Source: JBAOHV01 sp963714875
GTDB lineage: Bacteria > Actinomycetota > Acidimicrobiia > Acidimicrobiales > Microtrichaceae
DNA: 64,000 nucleotides
Assembly (NCBI GenBank): GCA_963714875.1
Contig: CAVQQI010000012.1
Span: 248,001-312,000, forward strand
Reading direction: 5' to 3'
Shown here piece by piece: positions 19,493 through 31,091 of the stretch. The translations under genes and the position numbers were made by a program. How positions within the stretch are numbered: the first letter of the stretch is position 1; the number at the start of each line of letters is the position of its first letter. The notes beneath the pieces were generated by a model, which ran no database searches, had not been told where the DNA came from, and saw nothing but the letters and a program-made list of their open reading frames with translations.

Positions 19493-20764
19493 ATGCGTAC
19501 CGTCGTACCCGAGGGAATCGACCTTCTCGACCTCGACCGCTTCCAACGCCTCGAGCACCACGAGATGTTCAAGCAGCTCCGCCAGGAGGCACCAGTCGCC
19601 TGGCAGGACCACAACCTTCCCGGCGCCGCCGGATTCTGGAACGTCGTCAGCCACAAGGACCTCATCACGGTCAACCGCGACACCGGCCTCTACTCGTCCG
19701 AGGTCGGGGGCATCTCGATCATCACGCCCGACGAGTACGAGACGAGCTCCGGCACCGACCCCCGCGGCCTGATGATGCTCTACATGGACCCGCCCAAGCA
19801 CACCCGCTACCGGCTCCTGGTGAACAAGGGCTTCACGCCCCGCATGATCGGGCTCATCGAGCAGTACCTGCAAGCACCGCGCCATCCTCATCGTCGACAA
19901 CATCATCGAGCAGCGGCTCGTGCGACTTCGTCGACCGATCTCGCCGCCGAGCTGCCCCTCCAGGCCATCGCCGAGATCATGGGCGTGCCCCAGGAGGACC
20001 GCAAGCATCCTGTTCGACTGGTCGAACCGCATGATCGGCATCGACGACCCCGAGTACGCCGGCGAGGACGGCGCCGCCGCCTCGCGGTCGAGCTGTTCAT
20101 GTACGCCAACGAGCTCGGCCAAGCAACGCAAGACCGACCCCCGCGACGACATCGTCACCAAGCTGCTCAACGCCGAGATCGACGGCGAGAAGCTCTCCGA
20201 GCTCGAGTTCGACATGTTCATGATGCTGCTCACGGTGGCCGGCAACGAGACCACCCGCAACACCACGTCGTGGGGCATGTGGGCGCTCATGCAGAACCCC
20301 GACCAGTACGCGCTGCTGCGCGACGACCTCGACGGCAAGCTCGACAACGCCATCGAGGAGATCCTGCGCTGGGCCACGCCCGTGTACCACTTCCGCCGCA
20401 CCGCCACCGCCGACACCGAGATCGGCGGACAGCAGATCACGGAAGGCGACAAGGTCGTGATGTGGCACATCTCCGCCGACCGTGACGAGGCCGTCTTCGA
20501 CGACCCCTTCACCTTCGACATCGAGCGGCCCAACCCGAGCACATCGCCTTCGGTGGCGGCGGACCGCACTTCTGCCTCGGCGCCAACCTGGCCCGCATGG
20601 AGCTCAAGCTGATCTTCCGCGAGATCATGGAGCGCATCCCCGACATGGCCCTCGCCGGCGACGTCGACATGCTGCGCTCCAACTTCATCGGCGGCGTCAA
20701 GCACATGCCGGTGACCTACACCGCGGGCGCCCGGCGCAACCCGGCCCCGCTCGCTGCGGTCTAG
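19493..20764 (+). CDS. Cytochrome P450, multiply frameshifted
   Basis: Heme monooxygenase of about 420 residues. Seen: MDPPKHTRYRLLVNKGFTPRMIG (C-helix), the oxygen-activation motif TVAGNETTRNTTSWG, the ERR triad region (EEILRWATPVYHFRRTA) and the heme loop FGGGGPHFCLGANLARMEL with the Cys ligand near 20565. The sequence resembles actinobacterial CYP families that act on sterols or terpenoids (family-level inference). Frames break at about 19871, 19914, 19933, 20006, 20085 and 20120, all repaired by removing one base, and near 20535, where one base seems missing. A Baeyer-Villiger monooxygenase gene is convergent downstream. Confidence 0.88.
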
Positions 20765-20783
20765 CCCCTGCGGGGAGCTCCGT

Positions 20784-20820
20784 CGACGACGCCCGTCACC
20801 CACGGTGGCGGGCGTCGTCG
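20784..20820. terminator. Bidirectional hairpin between convergent genes
   Basis: Perfect 12-bp stem (20784-20795 with 20809-20820). It lies 20 bases after the P450 stop, and the stop codon of the convergent flavin monooxygenase (20796-20798) is the first triplet of the loop. No T-run. Confidence 0.6.
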
Positions 20821-22489
20821 CGCCGGGTGCGCACGAAGCCCCGGTAGCCGTCGGCGACGACGCCGTCGCAGATCTGGCGGTAGCCGGCCACCCCACCCAG
20901 ATAGGGCATGAAGACGCGTGGCTTGCCGGGCACGTTGGCCCCGAGGTACCACGAGTTCCCCTCCCCGAAGAGGGTGTAGGACGCGAGCTCGTTCACGTGG
21001 TCGACCCACTCGTCCTGGGCGGCGAGCTCCGGCTCGATGGTGGCCCATCCCTCACGGTCCATCGTCTCGATGCAGTCGGTGACCCACTCCACGTGCTGCT
21101 CGATCGAGACCAGCATGTTGGTCAGCACCGACGGTGACCCCGGGCCGGTGATCATGAACAGGTTGGGGAACCCGGCGCTGGCCAGCCCCAGATAGGTGCG
21201 GGGACCCGCCGACCAGGCGTCACGGAGGAGCTGACCGCCGACGCCGCGGATGTCGGGCGGCCAACAACGCCCCGGTCATGGCATCGAACCCGGTGGCGAA
21301 GACCAGCACATCGAGCTGGTACTCGCGCTCGGTGGTGCGCACGCCGGCCGGGGTGATGGCCTCGATCGGGGTCTCCTGGAGATCGACCAGGTCGACGTTC
21401 GATGCGGTTGTAGGTGGCGTAGTACCCGGTGTCGAGGCACACCCGCTTGGCGCCGAAGGGATAGGTGCTCGGCGTCAACTTCTCGGCCAGTTCGGGATCG
21501 TGGACGATCGACGCGATCTGGCGGCGGGTGAACTCCACCGCCATGGCGTTCGACTCGCGGTCGAGCATCAGGTCGTTGAAGGAACCGAGGAGCCCGAACA
21601 GCTGACCCGATTCCCAACCGGCCTGGAAGCGGTCCTGGCGGGTGGCGTCGTCGACGTCCTTGGCCGACTCGGTCGGCTCGGGGGCGAGCACGCCTCCTCT
21701 CGTCATCGTGCGCTGGGCCACCCGGTGGTCGCGGTAGTGCTCCTTGCGCTCACGCACGAACTCGGGGTCGAGGGGGGCGTTCTTCGCCGGCACGGCGAAG
21801 TTGGGGGTGCGCTGGAAGACGGTGAGGTGCGCCGCCTGCTCGGCCAGCACCGGAATGGACTGGATGCCCGAGGACCCGGTGCCGATCACGCCGACCCGCT
21901 TCCCGGCCACGTCGACGCCCTCGTGGGGCCACCGGCCGGTGTGGTACGTCGGTCCCGAGAAGGAGTCGATCCCGTCGATCTCGGGGAGCTTCGCCGCCGA
22001 CAGGCAGCCGACCGCCATGACGAGGAAGCGAGCGTCGACCCGATCACCGGCATCGGTCTCCACCGTCCAACGCGCCGAGGCCGCGTCCCACGTCGCGGCG
22101 GTGACCCTGGTCTCGAAGCGGATGTCGCGGCGCAGGTCGAAGCGGTCGGCCACGTGGTTGGCGTAGGCCAGGATCTCCGGTTGGGTGGCGTAGCGCTCGG
22201 TCCAGTCCCACTCCTGCTCGAGCTCGGGCGAGAACGAATAGGAGTAGTCCATCGACTCGATGTCGCACCGCGCGCCCGGGTAGCGGTTCCACCACCAGGT
22301 CCCACCGACGTCGGCGGCGGCCTCGATCACCTGCACGGTGAGGCCCTGACCGCGCAGGCGGTGCAGCAGGTACATGCCGGCGAAGCCGGCCCCCACGACG
22401 ACCACGTCCAGTTCGGCACCCGTGCCGAGCTCCGCAGCCTCCTCCCCGGGAAGCTCCGTCGTCCCCTTCGTCGCGTCGCTCACCGACAC
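20796..22489 (-). CDS. Baeyer-Villiger-type flavin monooxygenase, frameshifted
   Basis: FAD/NADPH enzyme inserting oxygen next to a ketone. About 560 residues. Seen: FAD motif VVVGAGFAGMYLLHRL (about 30-45), GGTWWWNRYPGARCDIES, the Baeyer-Villiger fingerprint FSGPTYHTGRWP (FxGxxxHxxxWP), and the NADPH motif VIGTGSSGIQ. The frame breaks near 21405, 21262 and 21155; the C-terminal part (HVEWVTDCIETMDREG, NSWYLGANVPGKPRVFMPYLGG) continues to 20796. Typical of cyclohexanone monooxygenase relatives that cleave cyclic or steroidal ketones; substrate unknown. Confidence 0.88.
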
Positions 22490-22644
22490 CTCCCCCTTCG
22501 TCCGCCCTCCCCCTCATCTTGCCCGGCGACGGGCCTGCCGTCCGGCGCGTCCCGTACACCGGTTCTCGACTTCCTGTAACACCGCTACGCAGCCGAGGAC
22601 CCGATCCTCTAGGGTGACGGGAGACACGCTCTCGGGAGGCACCC

Positions 22645-24393
<1,749 letters not shown>

Positions 24394-24485
24394 CCCACCA
24401 CCTCGGCGGCGCCACCTAGAGTGCCGTCGCCAGCGTCGTTCGACGCGCACCCACCGCTCCGACACACCCAGGGGGAACCCCAGCC

Positions 24486-25331
24486 ATGCCTTCCGACGCG
24501 TCCCGCACCGCCATCGTCACGGGGGGCGGTACCGGCATCGGCGCCGCGTGCGCCCAGCGCCTCGCCGCCGACGGCGTCGCCGTCACGATCTGCGGCCGCA
24601 CCGAGAGCAAGCTCACCGACGTGGTGGCCCGCATCACCGCCACCGGTGCCTCGGGCACCGTGCGCCACCAGGTCACCGACGTCACCGTCGAGGACGACGT
24701 CGCCGCCCTCGTGGCCGGTCACGTGGAGGCCTTCGGGCGCCTCGACGGCTTCGTGGCCAACGCCGGTGGCGGCGGCGGCATGGGCCCGTACCACCTGCTC
24801 GACACCACCGAGTTCCTTCGCGTGCTGCACCTCAACGTGCTCGGCACGATGCTGTCGGTGAAGCACGCCGTGCCCCACCTGGTCGCCGCCGGCGGCGGCT
24901 CGTTCGTCGGGATGTCGTCGCTGGCCGGCCACCGCACCCACGTGATGTTCGGCGCCTACACGGTGGCCAAGGCCGGCATCGAGGAGATGATGAAGAACGC
25001 CGCCGACGAGTACGGCGAGGTCAAGGTCCGCTTCAACTCGGTGCGCCCCGGCTTCATCTCCACGGAGATCATGGAAGGCATCCCCCGCGACGGCGAGGTG
25101 TACGACTCCTACATCGAGCAGACCCCGCTCGGCGACGTCGGCGAACCCGAGGACGTGGCCAACCTGGTCCGGTTCCTGCTGTCCGACGAGGCCCGGTGGA
25201 TCACCGGTACGGCCATCAACTGCGACGGCGGCCACCACCTGCGCCGCGGCCCGATCTTCACCTCGTTCATCGAGCCGGCGATCGGCCACGATGCCCTCGT
25301 CGCCAAGGCACCGGTCCCGACCGGCGAGTGA
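24486..25331 (+). CDS. Short-chain dehydrogenase/reductase
   Basis: 281 residues. Classical SDR: cofactor motif TGGGTGIGAACA near residue 12, NAGGGGGMG, the catalytic Ser in MSSLAG and Tyr-x3-Lys in AYTVAKAG (about 158-164), and a C-terminal NCDGGHHLRRG. Arg in ICGRTESK after strand beta-2 suggests NADP(H). Overlaps no neighbour; the next gene starts seven bases later, so they are likely co-transcribed. Confidence 0.9.
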   Translation: MPSDASRTAIVTGGGTGIGAACAQRLAADGVAVTICGRTESKLTDVVARITATGASGTVRHQVTDVTVEDDVAALVAGHVEAFGRLDGFVANAGGGGGMGPYHLLDTTEFLRVLHLNVLGTMLSVKHAVPHLVAAGGGSFVGMSSLAGHRTHVMFGAYTVAKAGIEEMMKNAADEYGEVKVRFNSVRPGFISTEIMEGIPRDGEVYDSYIEQTPLGDVGEPEDVANLVRFLLSDEARWITGTAINCDGGHHLRRGPIFTSFIEPAIGHDALVAKAPVPTGE

Positions 25332-25338
25332 GCCGACG

Positions 25339-26313
25339 ATGAAGGTCGGGATCTACCTCGACCTGCGCAACCCCGAGCCGTGGGCGCGCCCCTGGCCCGC
25401 GGTCTACGGCGGAGCGCTCGACCTCGTCGTCGAGGCCGAACGCCTCGGCGCCGACATGGTGTGGCTGTCCGAGCACCACCTGTTCGGCGACGGCTACCTG
25501 CCTCAGCCCCTCACGATGGCTGCGGCCATCGCGGCGCGCACCAGCCGCATCGGCATCGGCACCGCGGTGCTGCTGGCCGCCCTGAGGCCCGCCATCCTCG
25601 TGGCCGAGGAGGCGGCGATCGTGGATCAGCTCTCGGGCGGCCGCCTGACCCTCGGCATCGGCGCCGGGTACAGCATCCCGGAGTACGAGGCCTACGACAC
25701 CGACATCACCCGCCGCTACGGGCTCACCGATGCCGCGGTGACCGAGATCCGCCGGCTCCTCGACGACGGGGTGACCACGCCGCCTGCGGCGCAACGGCCG
25801 TTCCCGCTCTGGCTGGGGTACCAGGGCCCGCAGGGCGCCCGACGCGCCGGGCGACTCGGTGTGGGTCTGTTGAGCCTGCACCGCGAGCTGCTCGAGCCCT
25901 ACCGCGAGGGGATGGTGGAGGGCGGCCACGACCCTGACGGGGCCCGCACCGGTGGGGTGCTCGACATCGTGGTGGCCGACGACCCGGCGTCCGCCTTCGA
26001 GCGGATCCTCCCCCACTACGCCCACCAGCTCAACAGCTACCGGCAGGCGGCCGTGGCGGGCAGCGGCCGACCCGCGCCGAAGGTCATCACGGTCGACAAG
26101 CTGCGCGGCGGGGCCGAACACCGCCACGGGATCCCGGGTCTGCGCGTCATGACGCCGACCGACGCGGCCGCGGCGATCCGGGAGGCCACCGACGACGCGC
26201 CCGTCGAGCACGTCTACCTGTGGGCCAGCATCGCCGGCATGCCCGACGAGCTCGTGCAACGTCACATCGAGCTGTTGTGCACCGAGGTCGCCCCCGCCCT
26301 GCGTTCGACCTGA
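25339..26313 (+). CDS. LLM-class (luciferase-like) flavin-dependent oxidoreductase
   Basis: 324 residues, an (alpha/beta)8 bacterial-luciferase-like fold. Seen: AERLGADMVWLSEHHLFGDGY (about 33-53), TSRIGIGTAVL and LSGGRLTLGIGAGY (about 100). FMN or F420 may be the cofactor; F420 use is common in actinobacteria. It follows the SDR by seven bases, suggesting a joint redox step. Confidence 0.88.
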   Translation: MKVGIYLDLRNPEPWARPWPAVYGGALDLVVEAERLGADMVWLSEHHLFGDGYLPQPLTMAAAIAARTSRIGIGTAVLLAALRPAILVAEEAAIVDQLSGGRLTLGIGAGYSIPEYEAYDTDITRRYGLTDAAVTEIRRLLDDGVTTPPAAQRPFPLWLGYQGPQGARRAGRLGVGLLSLHRELLEPYREGMVEGGHDPDGARTGGVLDIVVADDPASAFERILPHYAHQLNSYRQAAVAGSGRPAPKVITVDKLRGGAEHRHGIPGLRVMTPTDAAAAIREATDDAPVEHVYLWASIAGMPDELVQRHIELLCTEVAPALRST

Positions 26314-26350
26314 CCCGTCCGGGGACCGATCAGGGAGTCGCCGACGCGGA

Positions 26351-27188
26351 TCAGCCGCCGGGCGCCTCGCCCGGGGTGAGCAGGCCGAGGGCGCGGGCGA
26401 TGTCCTGCGCCTCGTGGTAGCTGCCGTTGTCGACCTCGTCGACACCACGGGTGGCGAGCCAGGCGATGGCGGCACCGACGACGGACGGGTCGACGCCGCG
26501 GCTGGCCACGTCGGACAGGTTCGACAGCAGCTGCGTGCGCTCGGTGGCCACGTAGCCGGGGTCGACGGTGTAGGCCCTGATCCCGGCCGCCCCGTACTCG
26601 TTGGCCAGGCGATCGGCCACGCGGTGGAAGCCCGCCTTGACCGCGGCGTAGGTGAGCGCCGAGCCGCCCTTGCCAATGGGCCGGCGCAGCTTGTAGTGAC
26701 CCGAGCCGGAGCCGATGTTCACCACGATGCCGCCGCCCCGGTCGACCATGTGGGCGACCATGCGCTGCAACAACAGCAGCTGTGCGGTGAGGTCACCCCA
26801 CACCAACCTCACGATGTCCTCGGGATCGGTGTCGAGGAAGGGCTTGGGTCCGTCGCCGGAGACGTAGATGGCGTTGTTCACGCAGACGTCGAGGTGCCCG
26901 AGCCCGGCGATGGCGGCGTCGACCGCCGGCCAGAGCGCATCCCGGTCGAGCAGGTCGAGCGGCACCTGCACCGCCCGACGACCACGAGCCTCGATCTCGG
27001 CGGCGGTCGACTCGAGGCTTCCCGGCAGCGTGACGCCCGAGATCGCGCGTCTCGGCGGTGGGGTCGCCCTCCTTGACCGTGCGAGCGGTGATGGCCACGT
27101 CGAAGCCGGCGTCGGCCAGGGCCAGTGCGGTGGCCCGGCCGATGCCTCGGCTGGCTCCGGTGACCATCGCCGTGGGTGATGGCATCAT
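26351..27188 (-). CDS. Short-chain dehydrogenase/reductase, one frameshift (SDR paralogue A)
   Basis: About 279 residues. VTGASRGIGRATALALADAGFDVAITARTVKEGDPT at the N-terminus closely matches two other SDRs in this window (33157-34020 and 37307-38170). The frame breaks near 27040 by one extra C; then VPLDLLDRDALWPAVDAAIAGLG, VNNAIYVSGDG, a Ser in NIGSGSGHYKL and a Tyr-x3-Lys in TYAAVKAG. C-terminus EVDNGSYHEAQDIARALGLL. Start ATG at 27188 (alternative 27185). Convergent with the LLM gene. Confidence 0.85.
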
Positions 27189-27213
27189 CGACGGATCGGT
27201 GGGTGCCGAGCGC

Positions 27214-28029
27214 TCAGGCCAGGCCGCTGAAGTCGACCTGGCCGGTGGCCATGTTGGCGCTGAAGCCCGAGTCGACGAGCAGGTTGACGCCGCTGATGAA
27301 CGCCGCGGCGTCGCTGCCCATGAAGGCCAGGGCGGGGGCGATGTCGGCGGCGACGGCCATACGCTGCTCACCCTGCTGCGTGACGCTCCACTCGATGACC
27401 TTGTCGCCCATGGTCTCGCGGAAGTCCTTCATGAGCGGCGTGTCGACGGGCGCGGGGCAGATGCTGTTGGTGCGCACGCCCTTGGCCATCGTGACCTTGG
27501 AGCTCCGCATGGTGAACACCTGCATGCACATCTTCGAGAAGGCGTACACGTCGGCCACGACCTCGGGGTGATCGTCGCACCAGGTGAGGAACTCGTCCCA
27601 GTCCTCGATGGCGAGCAGCTCGTTGATCTCGTCGACCTGTGCCGGCCAGCCGTTCCCGGCCATCGAGGCCGTGTAGACGATGGCGCCGCCGGATGGGATG
27701 CGATCGAGGAGCTTCTCGGCCAGGCGCCGGGACGCGAGCACGTTGACGGCCATGCAGGTGCGCACGCCGGCGTTGGCGGCCACCCCGGCGTTGGAGAACA
27801 CCACGTCGATCGGACCGTCGAGCTGTGCGCAGGCGGCATCGATGCTGGCCGGGTCGGCCAGGTTCACCTCGATGAAGGCGTCGACCGGCCCCGCGGGCTC
27901 CTTGATGTCGAGCACCGTGATGTGCGCAGCACCGAGCGCACGCAGCAGGTCCACCAGCGCGGCCCCGATGCCGGTGGCACCACCGGTGACCACCACGCGC
28001 TTGCCCTCGTAGCCGAACAGGTTGGACAT
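27214..28029 (-). CDS. Short-chain dehydrogenase (hydroxysteroid/coniferyl-alcohol dehydrogenase-like)
   Basis: 271 residues, intact. TGGATGIGAALVDLL near residue 16, DIKEPAGPVDAFIEVNLADPASI, VFSNAGVAAN, a Ser in TASMAGNGW and Tyr-x3-Lys in YAFSKMCMQ (about 174). An insertion (INELLAIEDWDEFLTWCDDHPEV) before the active site is typical of the coniferyl-alcohol/3-alpha-hydroxysteroid dehydrogenase branch. Precedes the SDR above by 25 bases on the same strand; the two probably form a small operon. Substrate inferred only from the family. Confidence 0.85.
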   Translation of the reverse strand: MSNLFGYEGKRVVVTGGATGIGAALVDLLRALGAAHITVLDIKEPAGPVDAFIEVNLADPASIDAACAQLDGPIDVVFSNAGVAANAGVRTCMAVNVLASRRLAEKLLDRIPSGGAIVYTASMAGNGWPAQVDEINELLAIEDWDEFLTWCDDHPEVVADVYAFSKMCMQVFTMRSSKVTMAKGVRTNSICPAPVDTPLMKDFRETMGDKVIEWSVTQQGEQRMAVAADIAPALAFMGSDAAAFISGVNLLVDSGFSANMATGQVDFSGLA

Positions 28030-28146
28030 GTGACTCCCCCGGAGGTCGTGTGGAACAGCGTCGGCCAACCTATCGGGCCGGGCACGTGTGAAGATCAGCC
28101 CGGGGCGCCGGCCGACGCGTCCCTCTCGACCAGGAGGAGGAGCAGG

Positions 28147-28966
28147 ATGGAGATCGTGCGGCGGGCCGGCGCCCTGGGGGCCGAGATCGTGGGAGTCGAC
28201 TTCGCCGGCCCCCTCGACGCCGCCACGCTGGCAGGTGTGCACGAGGCGCTCCTCGATCACAAGGTCATCCTGCTCCGCGCACCGACGATGTCACCCGAGC
28301 AGCACATGGCCCTCGGCCGCCAGCTCGGCGAGATCGAGGTGCACGCGTTCTTCCCCAACCTCGGGGAGGGCTACGAACAGGTCAGCGTCCTGGACTCCGA
28401 CGACGGCACCACCGCATCGATGTGGCACACCGACGAGACGTTCCTCCAGTACCCACCCATGGGGACCCTCACCCACGCCAAGGTGCTCCCCGAGGTCGGG
28501 GGCGACACGCTCTTCGCCAGCAGCAGACGCGGCCTACGACGCCCTCTCCGCACCCATGAAGCGCTACCTCGAGGGCCTCACCGCGATGCACGACCTCAGC
28601 CGGGTCACCGAGCTGCGCTACCGCTTCGGCTCCGCCACCGCCGACGACTACGCCGGGGCCATCGCCGCCGCCCGCCGCCACGCCCACCCCATCGTGCGGA
28701 TCCACCCGGAGACGGGCGCGAAGGGGCTCTTCGTGAACCCGACCTACACCCGTCATGTCGTCGGCCTTCCCCCCGACGAGAGCGACATGCTGCTGGCCTT
28801 CCTCTACCGCCACGCCACCAAGGAGGCGTTCACCTACCGGCACCGTTGGGAAGTGGGCGACCTGTTGATCTGGGACAACCGGGCGACGATGCACATGGTC
28901 CTGACCGACTTCGTCGGGCACCGCGTGATGTACCGCGTGTCGGTGATCGGCACACACGAGCGCTGA
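28147..28966 (+). CDS. TauD/TfdA-family Fe(II)/2-oxoglutarate dioxygenase, one frameshift
   Basis: About 273 residues. Iron ligands: WHTDETF (His-x-Asp, about residue 98) and the distal His in NRATMHMVL (about 252); the 2-oxoglutarate Arg is probably in HRVMYRVSV. The frame changes near 28524 between FASS and DAAYDALSAPMKRYLEGL. ATG 28147 follows AGGAGGAGGAGCAGG. Hydroxylates an unknown substrate; the class includes taurine and aryloxyalkanoate dioxygenases. Confidence 0.88.
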
Positions 28967-29030
28967 GGCCGGGGGCGAGGCGGACGGCTACGGTCACGGT
29001 GCTGAACGAGGTCAACCACAGGGGGACGAG

Positions 29031-29852
29031 ATGACCTACCCGCTCGAGGTCGGCGGCGCCGACGACTACGCCGTCAAGGTCGGCAGCATGCTGCTCACGA
29101 TGGTCGACCCGAACCCGGGGTTCGAGAAGGCCTACAACCGGTGGTACGAGCGCGACCACTTCTACGCCGGTTGCATGACCGGACCGTGGCAGCTGGCCGG
29201 GAGCCGCTGGGTGGCACCGCGATCGCTCAAGGACCTCCGCTGGCCGGCGGGCGAGGAGACCATCGCCTCGCCCACCGACGCCGGCTCCTACGTGGCCATC
29301 TACTGGGTCGAGGCGGGCCATCACGAGGAATGGGTGAAGTGGGGTCAGGACCAGGTGGCCTGGCTCTACAGCAACGGGCGCGGGTTCGCCGAACGGCGCC
29401 ACACCCACACCGTGCTGTACGACTACGTCGACAGCGACTACCGCGACGACGACCCCGTGCCCATGCTCGTCGCGCTCGACCACGGCTACGACGCCATCGT
29501 CCTGGTGTGGTTCGACGGACGCGACGGCACCGATGCCCCGACGCTGCTCGAGGGCCTGCGCCACGGTCCGCTGCCCGCGCTGCTCGAGGGCTCGGGGATC
29601 GAGATCGCGGCGTCGTTCCGGCCCAACGCCGACCCGGCCAAGGACCAGCCCATGGACCTCGGCACGCCCGCCGGAGGGCCAGAGCGGCTCTGCCAGATCC
29701 TTTTCCTCCACGGCGACGTGACCGAAGCTCTCGCCGGGGTGAGGGACTACACCGACGCCGTCGAGGCCGCCGGGCTGGCCGACACCCGCCTCGTGGCCCC
29801 GTTCCTGCGCACGGTGCTCGGGACCGACACCTACGCCGACGAGCTCTGGTAG
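29031..29852 (+). CDS. Uncharacterised protein, possibly dimeric alpha/beta-barrel-like
   Basis: 273 residues, intact, family not recognised. The N-terminal part (SMLLTMVDPNPGFEKAYNRWYERDHFYAGCMTGP) resembles the ferredoxin-like alpha/beta-barrel enzymes in which a His helps catalysis; the C-terminal part (GPERLCQILFLHGDVTEALAGVRDYTDAVEAAG) has a similar strand-helix pattern and may be a second copy of the fold. No signal peptide. It starts 65 bases after the dioxygenase and ends nine bases before the OYE-type reductase, so it is probably in one catabolic operon with them. Confidence 0.7.
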   Translation: MTYPLEVGGADDYAVKVGSMLLTMVDPNPGFEKAYNRWYERDHFYAGCMTGPWQLAGSRWVAPRSLKDLRWPAGEETIASPTDAGSYVAIYWVEAGHHEEWVKWGQDQVAWLYSNGRGFAERRHTHTVLYDYVDSDYRDDDPVPMLVALDHGYDAIVLVWFDGRDGTDAPTLLEGLRHGPLPALLEGSGIEIAASFRPNADPAKDQPMDLGTPAGGPERLCQILFLHGDVTEALAGVRDYTDAVEAAGLADTRLVAPFLRTVLGTDTYADELW

Positions 29853-29860
29853 GCCCTCCC

Positions 29861-31090
29861 GTGCCCGACACCACGATCGACGTCGCAACGCCTCCGGACC
29901 CCTTCGCGCCGGCAGCCCTCGGACCGCTCACCCTGCGCAACCGGATCATCAAGGCCGCCACCTTCGAGGGCGTCGTCCCCGAGGCACTGGTCACCGAGGA
30001 GCTCATCGACTTCCATCGCCGTCCCGCGGCCGGCGGGGTGGGCATGACGACCGTCGCCTACCTGGCGGTCTCCCCCGAGGGCCGCACCCACGCCGAGTGC
30101 ATCTGGCTGCGCCGCGAGGCCGTCCCCGGGTTGGCCCGCCTGGCCGACGTCGTGCACAGCGAGGGCGCGTTGGTGTCGGCCCAGATCGGCCACGCCGGTC
30201 CGGTGGCCAACGCCAAGAGCAACCGCTCCACCGCTCTCGCACCCTCGCGCTCGTTCAACCCGGTGTCGATGAAGGTGACCAAGGCGGTGACCGAGGACGA
30301 CATCACGCGCATCACGCTCGACTACGAGCGCGGAGCCCGGTTCGTGGCCGAAGCCGGGTTCGATGCCATCGAGATCCACCTGGCCCACAACTACCTCCTC
30401 TCGTCGTTCCTCTCGCCCCGCTTGAACAAGCGCAAGGACCACTGGAGCGGGAGCCTCGAGCACCGGGCAAGGTTCGCCCGCCAGGTCGTGCGCGCCGTGC
30501 GCCAGGCCGTGGGCGACACCATGGCGGTGACGGCCAAGGTCAGCCTCGACGACGGCGTTCCCGGCGGCTTCAAGGCACCGGAGAGCGCCGAGTTCGCCGC
30601 GCTGCTGGAGGCCGACGGGCACCTCGACGCCCTCGAGCTCACCGGCGGGAGCTCGCTGGCCAACCCCATGTACCTGTTCCGAGGCGACGCGCCACGCGAG
30701 GACTTCGCGGCGACGCTCCCTCCGCTGCAGCGCCTCGGCTTCAAGCTGGTCGGCGAGAAGATGATGCCGGCCTATCCCTTCGAGGAGGCCTACTTCCTCG
30801 ACAAGGCCAAGGCGGTGCGCGAGCGCGTGGGCATGCCCCTCATCCTCCTGGGCGGCATCAACAACCGGGCCACGATCGACCTGGCCATGGCCGAGGGCTT
30901 CCAGTTCGTCGCCATGGGTCGAGCCCTGCTGCGCGAACCGGACCTGCTCCAGCGGATGCAGGCCGGTGAGACCGACGCCGGCAACTGCATCCACTGCAAC
31001 CGGTGCATGCCCACGATCTACTCCGGGAGCCGTTGCATCGTCGACCACCCGGAACCGATCCTGGTGCCGGCCGGCCACACCATCCGCTGA
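29861..31090 (+). CDS. NADH:flavin oxidoreductase (OYE family, dienoyl-CoA-reductase-like)
   Basis: 409 residues from GTG 29861. FMN-binding TIM barrel: LGPLTLRNRIIKAATFEG, HAGPVANAK, the substrate-binding GFDAIEIHLAHNYLLSSFLSPRLNKR (His-x2-His/Asn region at about residue 175), and ILLGGINNR, FVAMGRALLREPD. The C-terminal GNCIHCNRCMPTIYSGSRC offers four cysteines as in [4Fe-4S] 2,4-dienoyl-CoA reductases, but the second FAD/NAD domain of those enzymes is absent. Likely reduces an activated C=C bond. Confidence 0.88.
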   Translation: MPDTTIDVATPPDPFAPAALGPLTLRNRIIKAATFEGVVPEALVTEELIDFHRRPAAGGVGMTTVAYLAVSPEGRTHAECIWLRREAVPGLARLADVVHSEGALVSAQIGHAGPVANAKSNRSTALAPSRSFNPVSMKVTKAVTEDDITRITLDYERGARFVAEAGFDAIEIHLAHNYLLSSFLSPRLNKRKDHWSGSLEHRARFARQVVRAVRQAVGDTMAVTAKVSLDDGVPGGFKAPESAEFAALLEADGHLDALELTGGSSLANPMYLFRGDAPREDFAATLPPLQRLGFKLVGEKMMPAYPFEEAYFLDKAKAVRERVGMPLILLGGINNRATIDLAMAEGFQFVAMGRALLREPDLLQRMQAGETDAGNCIHCNRCMPTIYSGSRCIVDHPEPILVPAGHTIR

Positions 31091-31091
31091 C

